DNA of 33,238 nucleotides from positions 1 through 33,238 of the forward strand of contig JAIDEM010000217.1 in the NCBI GenBank assembly GCA_029054825.1, given 5' to 3'. Source of the stretch: Prevotella sp. Its GTDB lineage: Bacteria; Bacteroidota; Bacteroidia; Bacteroidales; Bacteroidaceae. A model generated the notes under the pieces. It was not told where the DNA came from. It made no database searches and saw nothing but the letters and a program-made list of their open reading frames with translations. Shown one piece after another: positions 22,313 through 30,417 of this stretch; position 1 is the stretch's first letter; each line of letters starts with the position of its first letter. Position numbers and translations under genes: made by a program.

Positions 22313-25300
22313 TTAGAATGAAACATTTACACCAATGGTCCACTTACGCAGTGTAGGATAGCTGCCGTAGCTTGTCATCGGGTCGACAAAATTGTCTGGA
22401 TAAGGGTTGTAGAAGCTCAAGAGATTCTGGCCTGTGACATTGAGACGTACACTCTGCACACCGAGTGGCTTCAACCACTCTGACGGGAGTCTGTAAGCCA
22501 ATGTGATGCGGTTCAGGCTGATGCGTGTGCCGCTGATGCGCCAGAATGAAGATGTCACGCTGTTGACGCTTGAGTAAGCAAGGCTAGGGAACTCTGCGTC
22601 ACGGTTCTGTGCAACGACAACATTGCCCTTATCGTCAAGTACGTCCTGATATGAATACATGTTGTTCACATTCCAGAAACTTGGCATGTTCTTGTAGTGC
22701 AGTGAAGATGTTGAAGCCGAGAGCACACTGCTGTCAATGAAGCTATAGCCGCCCCAGCTTGCTGAGAGCTGTGCTGTAAGAGAGAAGCTCTTGTACTCTG
22801 CACTCAGATTTGCTGTGAATCCGTATGGGTTGCTGCGATGGTTAAGTTCCACGAGGTCGTATGTGCCATCTACAGAGCCGTCAGGACCTGCGTATGTACC
22901 GTCCTCCTGTTTCTTGCCGCGGACATCCTTGTATATGAGCATACCTGGACGAACATCCTTCTTCTCCATGCCCATATAACGGCAGTCCTCGATAGGTGTA
23001 CCGGAATTCTCGCTCAGGTCAGCGAAGTATTCCTCAATATCCTGGAAGGTGCGGAACATACCGATGCACTGCATACCCCAAGTACCCATGCTTGCACGGT
23101 GTCCTGGATAGACTGCATGATACTGACCTTCACCGGTATCCCACTCCTGGACAAGGACCTTGTCGTCAGAATAGCCTGTATTGATACCGACTTTATACTT
23201 GAAGTCCTTGCCGATCTTGTCACGCCATGTAAGAGAGAGCTCATAGCCCCAGCGGTCACTCTCTCCCCAGTTGATGTTTGCAGACTGTGTACCGATGGTT
23301 GTAGGTATTGTAGAAGAGAATGTCATGAACTTCTCACGATCCCACTGGTGGTAGTACTCCAGTCCTACAGAGAGGCGACTGCGCAACACATTGAAGTCAA
23401 GACCGAGATTGAGTTTGTATGACTTGTCCCAGTGTGCATCCTCGTTTACAGCAGAGTTGTTCTTGTTGATAGTGATATGAGAGCCGGACTTGTTCTCGTC
23501 ACCTTCACCGAATACAGCACCTTTATCCTTGTCTGTGCCGTAATTCTGACGCCATGCCCAAGCCACAGTATTGTCACGGCCAGTAAGACCGAATGAAGCA
23601 CGGACCTTCAAATAATCAATCCACTTTACCTTGTCATGGAACCACTTTTCCTCAGATACAATCCAGCCTGCAGATGCAGAAGGGAAGAATCCCCAGTAGT
23701 TCTTAGGAGCGAACTTCGTGGAAGCGTCTGAACGGAAAAGGAACTCAAAGAGATAGCGGTTGTTATACGCATAGTTGAGACGGCCGATATATGAGAGAGA
23801 GCCAGACTCACTACGGTAAGAGTTTGTTGTAGGAACACTCTCCCATGTCACAGAGTTGAACTCGCCAGTAGTAAACTTATATGGATGTGTAACCATACCG
23901 TCAACATATTCAGACTCTGCCTCAGACTTCTCTATCGAGAAGAGGGCACCGACATGATGCTTGCCGAAGTCACGTGCATAGTTGATGTTGAAGTTCAGCT
24001 GGTAGTTGTCTGTACGAGCCATTGAACGGCGGAGGTAGCCGCCTTCCTGGCCGTTGTTGATTTCCTTACCGTTATTTGCAAGAAGGAAGTTGTTGTCTTC
24101 CATCAGTTCGTCCCATGACACGACTTCTCCTCCTGTCGGAGTGTACATGTGCTCACCAGAGCCACCACGGAGCACCATCTTGTAAAGTGCGTATGAAGAA
24201 CCGAACTCATTGCCTTTCTCTGTGTTGATACTCTTAGAGTAAGCTACACGAGCTGTAAGTCCTTTCAAAGGTTTGTATATCTCGCCGAAGTCAACGTCAA
24301 CATTTCCACTTATATTGAGATTTGATGTCATGCTACGGCTGTAGTCTCCACCGTTATTCAATACAGAGTAAGAATAAAGTTCCTCGCTTTGATTGCCTGT
24401 AGCACCATTACTTGGGCCGAATGCCACGATAGGATATCCATTGACTTCCTCAGGAATGTAAGTAGGACGTGTCAGGAGTATGTTGTAGTCCTTCTCCTTG
24501 TTTGTTCCGCCGACCTTGATGAGAGGCTTGTTGTTCTTGCCATAGTCACCGCTGACAGAGATGCCTGCCTTCATCCACTTTGTCACCTTCATGTCAACAC
24601 CTGCACGGTAGTTCCAACGGTCATAGTCGAGCTTGCCGAGGTTACCGTCCTGGTCGAAGTAAGAGATGTTTGCATAATAGTTTGCCTTCTCCGTAGCACC
24701 GGAAATGTTTATAGAGTGCTTCTGTGTGAAAGCAGAACGCCAGTACTTGTCAAGCAGGTTGTAGTTCAGAGACTTCATGGCCTCAAGCTCGTCTGCCTGG
24801 AATATATCACGACGATGGTCGATGATTGTGTTAGGGTCAGCAGCTGCCACAGCATTGTAGAGCAGGCCGTAATTGTATGTGTCAAGCATCTTAGGTGTAG
24901 ACACGGCATCAGCGATACCGAATGTTCCGCTATAGGATATCTGCGGAGCACCTACCTTACCCTTCTTGGTTGTGACAAGGATAACGCCGTTAGCCGCACG
25001 TGCACCGTAGACAGCGGCAGCAGCGTCCTTCAGCACGGAGATATTCTCTATGGTAGAAGGGTCAAGGTTATTGAATGCTGTCTGTCCGAGATTCTCGACA
25101 GTCGTTCCGACCTTCACCTCATTAGGATAGATATAGCCATCGATAACATAGAGAGGGCCTCCGCTATTGCCACGAATGGTAATGGTAGCAGCCTCACCAG
25201 GACGGCTCTCACCACCACTGACAGACATACCGTTTACCATACCTGAGAGAGTTGATGACAGGTTGCCGGAAGAGAGGTCTGTGATTTCCTCCATAGGTAC

Positions 25301-25675
25301 TGTTGCTACAGAGCCTGTGAGGTGAGCTTTCTTCTGTGAGCCGTAACCTACGACAACGACTTCATTAAGAGTAACATCAGAAGGTTCGAGCTTCACTGTG
25401 CCACCGGCTGAAACAGTCTTCGTGTCATAACCGATATACGAGATTGACACTTTAGCTCCAGCTGGTGCTGAGATTGTATAGTTACCTTCAATATCGGTAA
25501 TTGTGCCCGTACCCTTTGAGCCTGCAACAACAACCGATGCGCCAATGATAGGTTCACCGTTCTCGTCAAGTACGGAACCCTTGTACTGCTGGTTCTGAGC
25601 CAGTGCCGGGACAGCAAAGACTATTGTCAGCAGAAGCGACAGGGTTATCTTGAATAATCTGTTATGTTTTGTCAT
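22313..25675 (-). CDS. SusC/RagA-family TonB-dependent oligosaccharide transporter
   Basis: A 1120-residue outer-membrane importer. A signal peptide (1-26, PALA|Q) is followed by a carboxypeptidase-regulatory-like domain (about 28-108: YKGSVLDENGEPIIGASVVV, TDIEGNYTISAP), then LNEVVVVGYGSQKK, the usual SusC start of the plug with a TonB-box-like strand, the plug domain (about 120-235: VYGARAANGVILVTTKKGK), and a 22-strand barrel with many aromatic strand ends and a terminal aromatic residue (IGVNVSF). It pairs with the SusD gene 12 bp downstream to form the uptake complex. An upstream 72-bp gap contains a 6-bp-arm hairpin (25715-25729) that might tune expression relative to the beta-helix lipoprotein gene. 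No promoter is seen in the gap. Confidence 0.96.
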   Translation of the reverse strand: MTKHNRLFKITLSLLLTIVFAVPALAQNQQYKGSVLDENGEPIIGASVVVAGSKGTGTITDIEGNYTISAPAGAKVSISYIGYDTKTVSAGGTVKLEPSDVTLNEVVVVGYGSQKKAHLTGSVATVPMEEITDLSSGNLSSTLSGMVNGMSVSGGESRPGEAATITIRGNSGGPLYVIDGYIYPNEVKVGTTVENLGQTAFNNLDPSTIENISVLKDAAAAVYGARAANGVILVTTKKGKVGAPQISYSGTFGIADAVSTPKMLDTYNYGLLYNAVAAADPNTIIDHRRDIFQADELEAMKSLNYNLLDKYWRSAFTQKHSINISGATEKANYYANISYFDQDGNLGKLDYDRWNYRAGVDMKVTKWMKAGISVSGDYGKNNKPLIKVGGTNKEKDYNILLTRPTYIPEEVNGYPIVAFGPSNGATGNQSEELYSYSVLNNGGDYSRSMTSNLNISGNVDVDFGEIYKPLKGLTARVAYSKSINTEKGNEFGSSYALYKMVLRGGSGEHMYTPTGGEVVSWDELMEDNNFLLANNGKEINNGQEGGYLRRSMARTDNYQLNFNINYARDFGKHHVGALFSIEKSEAESEYVDGMVTHPYKFTTGEFNSVTWESVPTTNSYRSESGSLSYIGRLNYAYNNRYLFEFLFRSDASTKFAPKNYWGFFPSASAGWIVSEEKWFHDKVKWIDYLKVRASFGLTGRDNTVAWAWRQNYGTDKDKGAVFGEGDENKSGSHITINKNNSAVNEDAHWDKSYKLNLGLDFNVLRSRLSVGLEYYHQWDREKFMTFSSTIPTTIGTQSANINWGESDRWGYELSLTWRDKIGKDFKYKVGINTGYSDDKVLVQEWDTGEGQYHAVYPGHRASMGTWGMQCIGMFRTFQDIEEYFADLSENSGTPIEDCRYMGMEKKDVRPGMLIYKDVRGKKQEDGTYAGPDGSVDGTYDLVELNHRSNPYGFTANLSAEYKSFSLTAQLSASWGGYSFIDSSVLSASTSSLHYKNMPSFWNVNNMYSYQDVLDDKGNVVVAQNRDAEFPSLAYSSVNSVTSSFWRISGTRISLNRITLAYRLPSEWLKPLGVQSVRLNVTGQNLLSFYNPYPDNFVDPMTSYGSYPTLRKWTIGVNVSF

Positions 25676-25714
25676 AACTTTGTTATATTTTTCGTTTATG
25701 ATTTATGATTTATT

Positions 25715-25729
25715 CCTTTCCTCGAAAGG
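25715..25729 (-). promoter_or_regulatory. Small hairpin in the leader between the lipoprotein and susC genes
   Basis: CCTTTC-CTC-GAAAGG forms a 6-bp stem with a 3-nt loop. No T-run follows, so it is more likely an RNA-stability or translation element than a terminator. Confidence 0.35.
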
Positions 25730-25747
25730 CAGGATTTGAAATAGGTT

Positions 25748-27208
25748 TTAATTGAGCCAGCGTGGGTCACCTATCTTGGCAGAGTTCTGTGCTGCACCGT
25801 TCATGTGGAAGTCGGCAGTCTTGACATTGCCATTAGGATTGGCGAAGCCTGGGTTACCAAGGATGGCAGTGCCAGTATTGTCATAACCGGCAACATTCAT
25901 ATCCTCGCCATTATACCAATATGTATTGTTTCTGAACACGGCATTGGAAGATGGCTTACGTCCAAGGAAATAACGTGCCACACCGCCAGAAGCTGGTTTG
26001 CCTTCTGCATCTGGATTACCGCTACAATCCACGAATACACATTCCTTTAGAGTGAAATATGCTGTGCTCTTGCCTGCAAAACCATCGTAGTTACCCAGCT
26101 GGGCAGTTTTTGCTATGTTATAGAATGTGCTGTTTGTATAAGATATCGAACCTGTAGTAAGTCCTACGTTTCCACAGTTACCGCCATTACTATAACGTAC
26201 AAAATATGTCATGGAAACATCGCTTGTATTCCAAAGTGTAGAATTGCGGATAGTAAGGTCATTGACATGAGCACCGCCACTATAGAATTCTATGAAAGGT
26301 GAACTGCTTGTTGTCTCCATGTGTATCAGGCTATTGTCTATGATAACAGTCTTTGCGCAATACTTCAAGCCATTGTCATGAAGGAAACGGCTGTGCAGAT
26401 TCTCAACTGTACAGTTCTTCATGTAAATAGGCTCTGTCACCAAGTATATGTTGTTGCTGACAAGCAGGCTCTCTTTTGTATTGCTGCTCATGGTGATGAG
26501 GTTTGCCTGCGAGTCTGAGCAGTCAATGTTAAGATTCTTCATTGTAAAGCCGTCAGCGACAATAAAGCCAGCCTTACCGCCTGTAAACTTGATATTTGCA
26601 GGAGATGTCACAACCGTGCTGCGGATTGTACCCAGGTGTGAGCCGAAGTCAACGACATCAGACATTGTGTATGACGCGCCTGGCTCAAGGTCTATGCAGA
26701 CATCTCCCTCATAATCGTCAGGAATAGGGTTTGCCGCAAGCCATGTCGAGATGTCAGAGCCGGCAGGAACAGTCTTCCATGTAGGCACGAAGGAGTTGAA
26801 TGCGAAAACGCTTGACTCTGGTGCATCCTGATTGTTAAGCTCTTGTTTTCCAAGCGCAAGGATTTCCAGTTCGTAGAATGTATCCTCTGCACGTGGGAAT
26901 GTCAGAGAGCAACCGTCCACGATTGAGTCCTGAAAGATAACAACTGGGTCTTTCGCTGTATCGGTGACATCTTTTACCGTACATTTAAAACCACTGGCAC
27001 CCTTCACCAACGGCCAAGTGATAATCCAGCTCGAGCCGTCAGCATTCTTGTCTGCAACGATAGCATCACTTGACGGCGACTGGAGCACCTGGTCGCGAAC
27101 AGATGACGACCAAGACTCTTCATCAAAGCCATCCTGTGCACACGAAGCCACGAAAAGTGATACGAACAGGGGTAATATCGCCCCTATAAGTTTCGTTTTC
27201 TTGTTCAT
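25748..27208 (-). CDS. DUF4957/DUF5123-type surface beta-helix lipoprotein
   Basis: A 486-residue lipoprotein (lipobox SLFVASC, Cys23). Residues about 40-145 look like a fibronectin-III-like domain (ADGSSWIITWPLVKGASGFKCTV, then FYELEILALG). Residues about 150-480 form a small right-handed beta-helix with repeated short strands (FTMKNLNIDCSDSQANLI, VYMKNCTVENL-like, LTIRNSTLWNTSDVS, YFTLKECVFVDCSG) as in DUF4957/DUF5123 proteins. Such proteins occupy the SusE/F-like position in pectin loci and probably bind galacturonan at the cell surface rather than cleave it; no lyase residues are recognisable. It lies directly upstream of susC on the same transcript, with a 72-bp gap, and 99 bp after the isomerase-like gene. 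Confidence 0.8.
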   Translation of the reverse strand: MNKKTKLIGAILPLFVSLFVASCAQDGFDEESWSSSVRDQVLQSPSSDAIVADKNADGSSWIITWPLVKGASGFKCTVKDVTDTAKDPVVIFQDSIVDGCSLTFPRAEDTFYELEILALGKQELNNQDAPESSVFAFNSFVPTWKTVPAGSDISTWLAANPIPDDYEGDVCIDLEPGASYTMSDVVDFGSHLGTIRSTVVTSPANIKFTGGKAGFIVADGFTMKNLNIDCSDSQANLITMSSNTKESLLVSNNIYLVTEPIYMKNCTVENLHSRFLHDNGLKYCAKTVIIDNSLIHMETTSSSPFIEFYSGGAHVNDLTIRNSTLWNTSDVSMTYFVRYSNGGNCGNVGLTTGSISYTNSTFYNIAKTAQLGNYDGFAGKSTAYFTLKECVFVDCSGNPDAEGKPASGGVARYFLGRKPSSNAVFRNNTYWYNGEDMNVAGYDNTGTAILGNPGFANPNGNVKTADFHMNGAAQNSAKIGDPRWLN

Positions 27209-27307
27209 AGTTTTATAGTTTAGTTATTTAGTATTGAAAATATATCTTTTTGCCAATTTACATATTGCAAGTATAGTGCTTCGGCAGTCTTGCCTTTTGC
27301 CGAGCCA

Positions 27308-28330
27308 TTATTTTCCGAACACCTCGTGCAAATATGCTACGTTGTCACCGAAATTGCCACGGACGTTGCGGACATCCTTGGCATTGCGCGAGCGCTCTAC
27401 TGTCAGCCAGCCTCTGTAACCTATCTTGTCAAGAGCCTTCTTCACAGCAGGCATATCTATATCCGTATCGTGACGCAGTGTGACGCGGTCGGTGTTGGAG
27501 ACATGTATCTGGACGATGTTCTTCTTGCCGAGCTTCTTCAGTTCGTTGCATATAAGCTCAGTGGACGACTTCGCGCCGGTCTTGTCTTCCCCATCCTTGT
27601 AGCGGTCGCAGGCATCCTGGAAATTATAGTATATCTTTATGCCCTTCGAGTTGATCTTCTTGAGCATCTTCAGTGAGATGTCTGCCGGCTGGGCAGTACG
27701 TATACCCACCGTTATGCCACGCTTCAAAGCCATCTCGCCTATCATGTGAAGACGTACGCAGAGAGTGTCGTAGGCGTCTTTCTGCTCCTGTGTGGCATCA
27801 GGATTTGTCAGTCCTTCAACCCATATCCTGCCTGAACCGCCGAGAGGGAGGAACGCTGTCTTGACATTGAATTTGTCCATCGTGTCAAAACAGTCGTCCA
27901 TAAGGTCTCGATAATTCTGAAGGCTCTCTGCCTTGGTATGAGGATAGCAGTCTTTTGTACCGTCTTCCTTGGTATATTCATTGAAGCGACGGTCGATGAG
28001 TGTCTGCGCAAAGAAGCCGGACATGGCTACGGACGACACCTTCATGCCGAGAGAGTCAAGCATGTGGCGATATTTCACAGTCTCGTTCTCATGGGTACGG
28101 AAGCGGTTCTCGAAGAGGACACGACGTCCCAGCGAGCCCATATCCATTTCTATTCCGTCTGCACCGATTTCCTTGCTCAGCGTTATGGCACTCGGTTTCT
28201 GACGCTTGAGCATCATCCAGTCACAGCAGCTGACTCCCTGTATCTGAGCTACAGAAGGCAGGAAATACAGCGACAGCAGAAGCAAGGCGTAGGTTCGCAT
28301 GTTCATATTGATAGTCACTTTAAAAATCAT
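27308..28330 (-). CDS. Exported xylose-isomerase-like TIM-barrel (sugar isomerase/epimerase) protein
   Basis: A 340-residue AP-endonuclease-2/xylose-isomerase-type barrel. Strands are visible at GADGIEMDMG (56-65), MKVSSVAMSGF, VKTAFLPLGG, ITVGIRTAQ (206-214), IKIYYNFQDA, IVQIHVSNTD (272-281) and GWLTVERS (307-314). The first Met at 28330 overlaps the PL1 stop by ATGA; Mets at 28306 and 28300 precede the signal peptide (RTYALLLLSLYFLPSVAQ), so the protein is exported. Some metal-ligand positions of the family look altered: the usual Glu at the GIR strand is Arg211 and the usual Asp at YYN is Asn236; His276 and Glu313 remain. It might therefore be a lyase, epimerase or binding protein acting on pectin-derived sugars in the periplasm, not a classical isomerase. 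Fold confident, function not. Confidence 0.8.
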   Translation of the reverse strand: MIFKVTINMNMRTYALLLLSLYFLPSVAQIQGVSCCDWMMLKRQKPSAITLSKEIGADGIEMDMGSLGRRVLFENRFRTHENETVKYRHMLDSLGMKVSSVAMSGFFAQTLIDRRFNEYTKEDGTKDCYPHTKAESLQNYRDLMDDCFDTMDKFNVKTAFLPLGGSGRIWVEGLTNPDATQEQKDAYDTLCVRLHMIGEMALKRGITVGIRTAQPADISLKMLKKINSKGIKIYYNFQDACDRYKDGEDKTGAKSSTELICNELKKLGKKNIVQIHVSNTDRVTLRHDTDIDMPAVKKALDKIGYRGWLTVERSRNAKDVRNVRGNFGDNVAYLHEVFGK

Positions 28331-30000
28331 TTCTTGAAATAGTCCAGATCATTCATGTAAAGCTCGATGTTCATGTATCCGCTCTCTGTGAGCATAGTGG
28401 CGTCTGAAGCATCATTAGGGTTAAGGCCGTGAGCCTTCTCCCACTCGTCAGGCATTCCGTCACCGTCAGAGTCTACACGAGGAGAGCCCTTATACTCCGG
28501 GAGTCCGCCTACCTGTTGCGGATTTGTGATAATGCCCATCTTATAGGAGTCGGCCGGAAGACGACGCTTGGAGTAAGGACTGGAGAAAGGTTTCGCTTTC
28601 TTTGAATACTCCGGCTTGCCAGACTTCACGCCACGGATAATCATCTCATCGACAGCATCGCGCTTTGGCAATGTCGCACCGACATTGGCGAGGACATGGT
28701 CGTATGCCTCGTGTGCTGTCATGATATTTTCCGGCGCATTATATTTAAAAGGTGTATCAACTTTGAGTATCGAGCGGATTTTATCATAGCCCTCTATTCC
28801 TGCCGGCTGCACGCCGCCATTCCAGTTGTCTGCGGAGACTTCCGGATAGCCTTCCACGAAATTGCCGTCTACGTATGCCTTGCCCCACTTATCCTGGGTA
28901 TCCTTTGCACGTCCGTGCTCCGGCTTGAGGATACGGTAGCAGATGGCCTTGTTGATGTTGTAGCCTGTAACAGGGCCCGGCTTATAGTAGTTGTTGATGA
29001 TGTTGTAGAGTGAGTTATGGTCTCCACCGTCAACAGAACGGTTCCACCAGTTGAAGATAACATTATTCACCAAGCTGAAATCTCCGTCCATGCCTATAGA
29101 CGGATTGCGTGAGATATTGCATGCAAAGAGATTACGTGTGAAGAGGGAGTTGTGTCCGCCTATCGTCGCTCCGAAAGCATGGTTGTACAGGTCCAGTCCC
29201 TGTGCGAAGATACAGTCCTGTATGGTTATGTTCACTGTCGGGAGCTTGTCCTGCTTGCCGTTGTGTCTGGCATACACGTGGCGATACATGGACATCACCT
29301 CGTCAAGTCCCCATGAGGCGGAGCAGTGGTCATAGATAATATTTCCAATACCGTTGCCGCCACACGCGTCATCACGGTGTGCCACATCGAGAGCTCCGCG
29401 GCGGAAACGCATGAAACGGATGATGACATCATGAGTGTCAACAGCCATCGTCTCGCCTGTCACGACGACACCATCGCCGGGAGCTGTCTGTCCGGCAATG
29501 GTGATATATGGAGCGACAATGTTTATCGGGCGCTTAAGCTTTATCTCGCCGGAAACATTGAATACCACGACACGTGGGCCGCCTGCCTCACAAGCCTCGC
29601 GCAATGTGCCGGCTCCGGAGTCTTCAAGTGATGTCACGACATACACCTTGCTCTCTACAGGAACGCCGAGATAGTTTACACCACGTCCGCCGAAAGAGTA
29701 CATGCCACCGCCTTCTGCTCCTGGGAATGCTGGAATCTTTGCCTGCTTGAGGTCTGCAGGAGAATTACTCCATGGCACGAAAGGCTTGCCCTTGAACATG
29801 CCGTCAATCACTGCAGGCATGGCTTCGTTCCATGCTGTCTCATTCAGAGCGTCCCACTGTGCTTCTTCCTGTGCACCACGAGCTTTTACAGAATCAGGAA
29901 TTGTTGGATACTGCGCATTTGCGATACCAAAAGAGAAAACGGAGAAGTTAAGGACTACCGCCGCTTTCATCATTTTTTTTCCAGTTGCAATAATGTTCAT
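28327..30000 (-). CDS. Exported PL1-type pectate lyase, first gene of the Sus operon
   Basis: A 557-residue paralogue of the lyase at 13707-15437. The signal peptide ends near residue 29 (FGIANA|Q). The beta-helix starts IPAFPGAEGGGMYSFGGRG with a 12-residue insertion (VNYLGVPVESK) absent from the paralogue, then VYVVTSLEDSGAGTLREA, YDHCSASWGLDE (223-234) and SRNPS (297-301, likely catalytic Arg). The tail has one good Ca2+ loop, DSDGDGMPD (510-518); the second loop of the paralogue is degenerate here (TMLTESGYMNIE). It opens the operon behind a consensus promoter and a hairpin-containing leader, and is coupled to the isomerase-like gene by ATGA. Product: unsaturated galacturonan oligosaccharides for SusD/SusC. 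Confidence 0.88.
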   Translation of the reverse strand: MNIIATGKKMMKAAVVLNFSVFSFGIANAQYPTIPDSVKARGAQEEAQWDALNETAWNEAMPAVIDGMFKGKPFVPWSNSPADLKQAKIPAFPGAEGGGMYSFGGRGVNYLGVPVESKVYVVTSLEDSGAGTLREACEAGGPRVVVFNVSGEIKLKRPINIVAPYITIAGQTAPGDGVVVTGETMAVDTHDVIIRFMRFRRGALDVAHRDDACGGNGIGNIIYDHCSASWGLDEVMSMYRHVYARHNGKQDKLPTVNITIQDCIFAQGLDLYNHAFGATIGGHNSLFTRNLFACNISRNPSIGMDGDFSLVNNVIFNWWNRSVDGGDHNSLYNIINNYYKPGPVTGYNINKAICYRILKPEHGRAKDTQDKWGKAYVDGNFVEGYPEVSADNWNGGVQPAGIEGYDKIRSILKVDTPFKYNAPENIMTAHEAYDHVLANVGATLPKRDAVDEMIIRGVKSGKPEYSKKAKPFSSPYSKRRLPADSYKMGIITNPQQVGGLPEYKGSPRVDSDGDGMPDEWEKAHGLNPNDASDATMLTESGYMNIELYMNDLDYFKK

Positions 30001-30023
30001 AATAGTTTTTTATTGCCATAAAG

Positions 30024-30045
30024 GGGCGTGGACTGAACCACGCCC
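30024..30045 (-). promoter_or_regulatory. GC-rich hairpin in the operon leader
   Basis: GGGCGTGG and CCACGCCC form a perfect 8-bp stem with a 6-nt loop in the untranslated leader, about 25 nt before the ATG. Only TTT follows on the minus strand. It may protect the 5' end, attenuate transcription or be bound by a regulator. Confidence 0.55.
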
Positions 30046-30091
30046 AGCAATGTGACAAATGACTTTTTAGGATAGTTTGATATTTCACCTG

Positions 30092-30123
30092 CAAAGATAC
30101 AACATTTAACTGAAAACTACAAA
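30092..30123 (-). promoter_or_regulatory. Promoter of the PL1-SusC-SusD operon
   Basis: On the minus strand TTTG (30120-30123) and TATCTTTG (30092-30099) match the Bacteroidetes consensus with a 20-nt spacer. Transcription would start near 30085, giving a leader of about 85 nt. Confidence 0.8.
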
Positions 30124-30275
30124 TTTTATATGAGGTTTTTACAAAACTCACTGTAAAATGTACAAAACAATCTGTAACACCCTATCGGTCATCAGGCTAC
30201 CTAAGCGGGCTTGTTTTCATATCGCAGTGTCGCAACCGCTTCGGCAAAAGAGCAGCGATTGGACAGGCGTAGCAC

Positions 30276-30367
30276 ATGGCATAACAAAAGGTAACCCTTC
30301 GTCTTACGAAAGGTTACCTTTTGCCATATCAACCGTTACCTTTTACCATGCGAAAGGTCACCTTTCA
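30276..30367. repeat. AAAGGTnACCTTT palindrome cluster, copy B (inverted)
   Basis: CAAAAGGTAACC (30285-30296) pairs perfectly with GGTTACCTTTTG (30312-30323); the stem extends inward (CTTCG/CGAA) and outward (ATGGC/GCCAT, past a bulge). GTTACCTTTT and AAAGGTCACCTTT follow. The segment aligns with the reverse complement of 17952-18036. It lies just after the ABC transporter stop, and with TTTTG following the stem it might also end that transcript. Confidence 0.8.
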
Positions 30368-30417
30368 CAACAACGTTTGTTACACTACTGAGTATGAGTG
30401 ATTTAGAGATATATGCA

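Larger units (their letters stand above)
30001..30417. other. Intergenic region between the pectin operon and the ABC transporter gene
   Basis: No gene is supported. The 417 bp contain the operon leader with its hairpin, the consensus promoter and the copy-B palindrome cluster. The rest (about 30150-30270) shows nothing recognisable. Confidence 0.6.

Noticed and set aside
22838..25246. Long plus-strand reading frames inside the SusC gene (for example 22838-23422 and 24389-25246)
   Set aside because: They lie antisense to a clear SusC frame, have no recognisable domains or start signals, and are expected shadows of its codon use.
27281..27305. Terminator between the isomerase-like and beta-helix lipoprotein genes
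   Set aside because: CGGCA/TGCCG forms only a 5-bp stem and no T-run follows on the minus strand, so it is not supported as a terminator.
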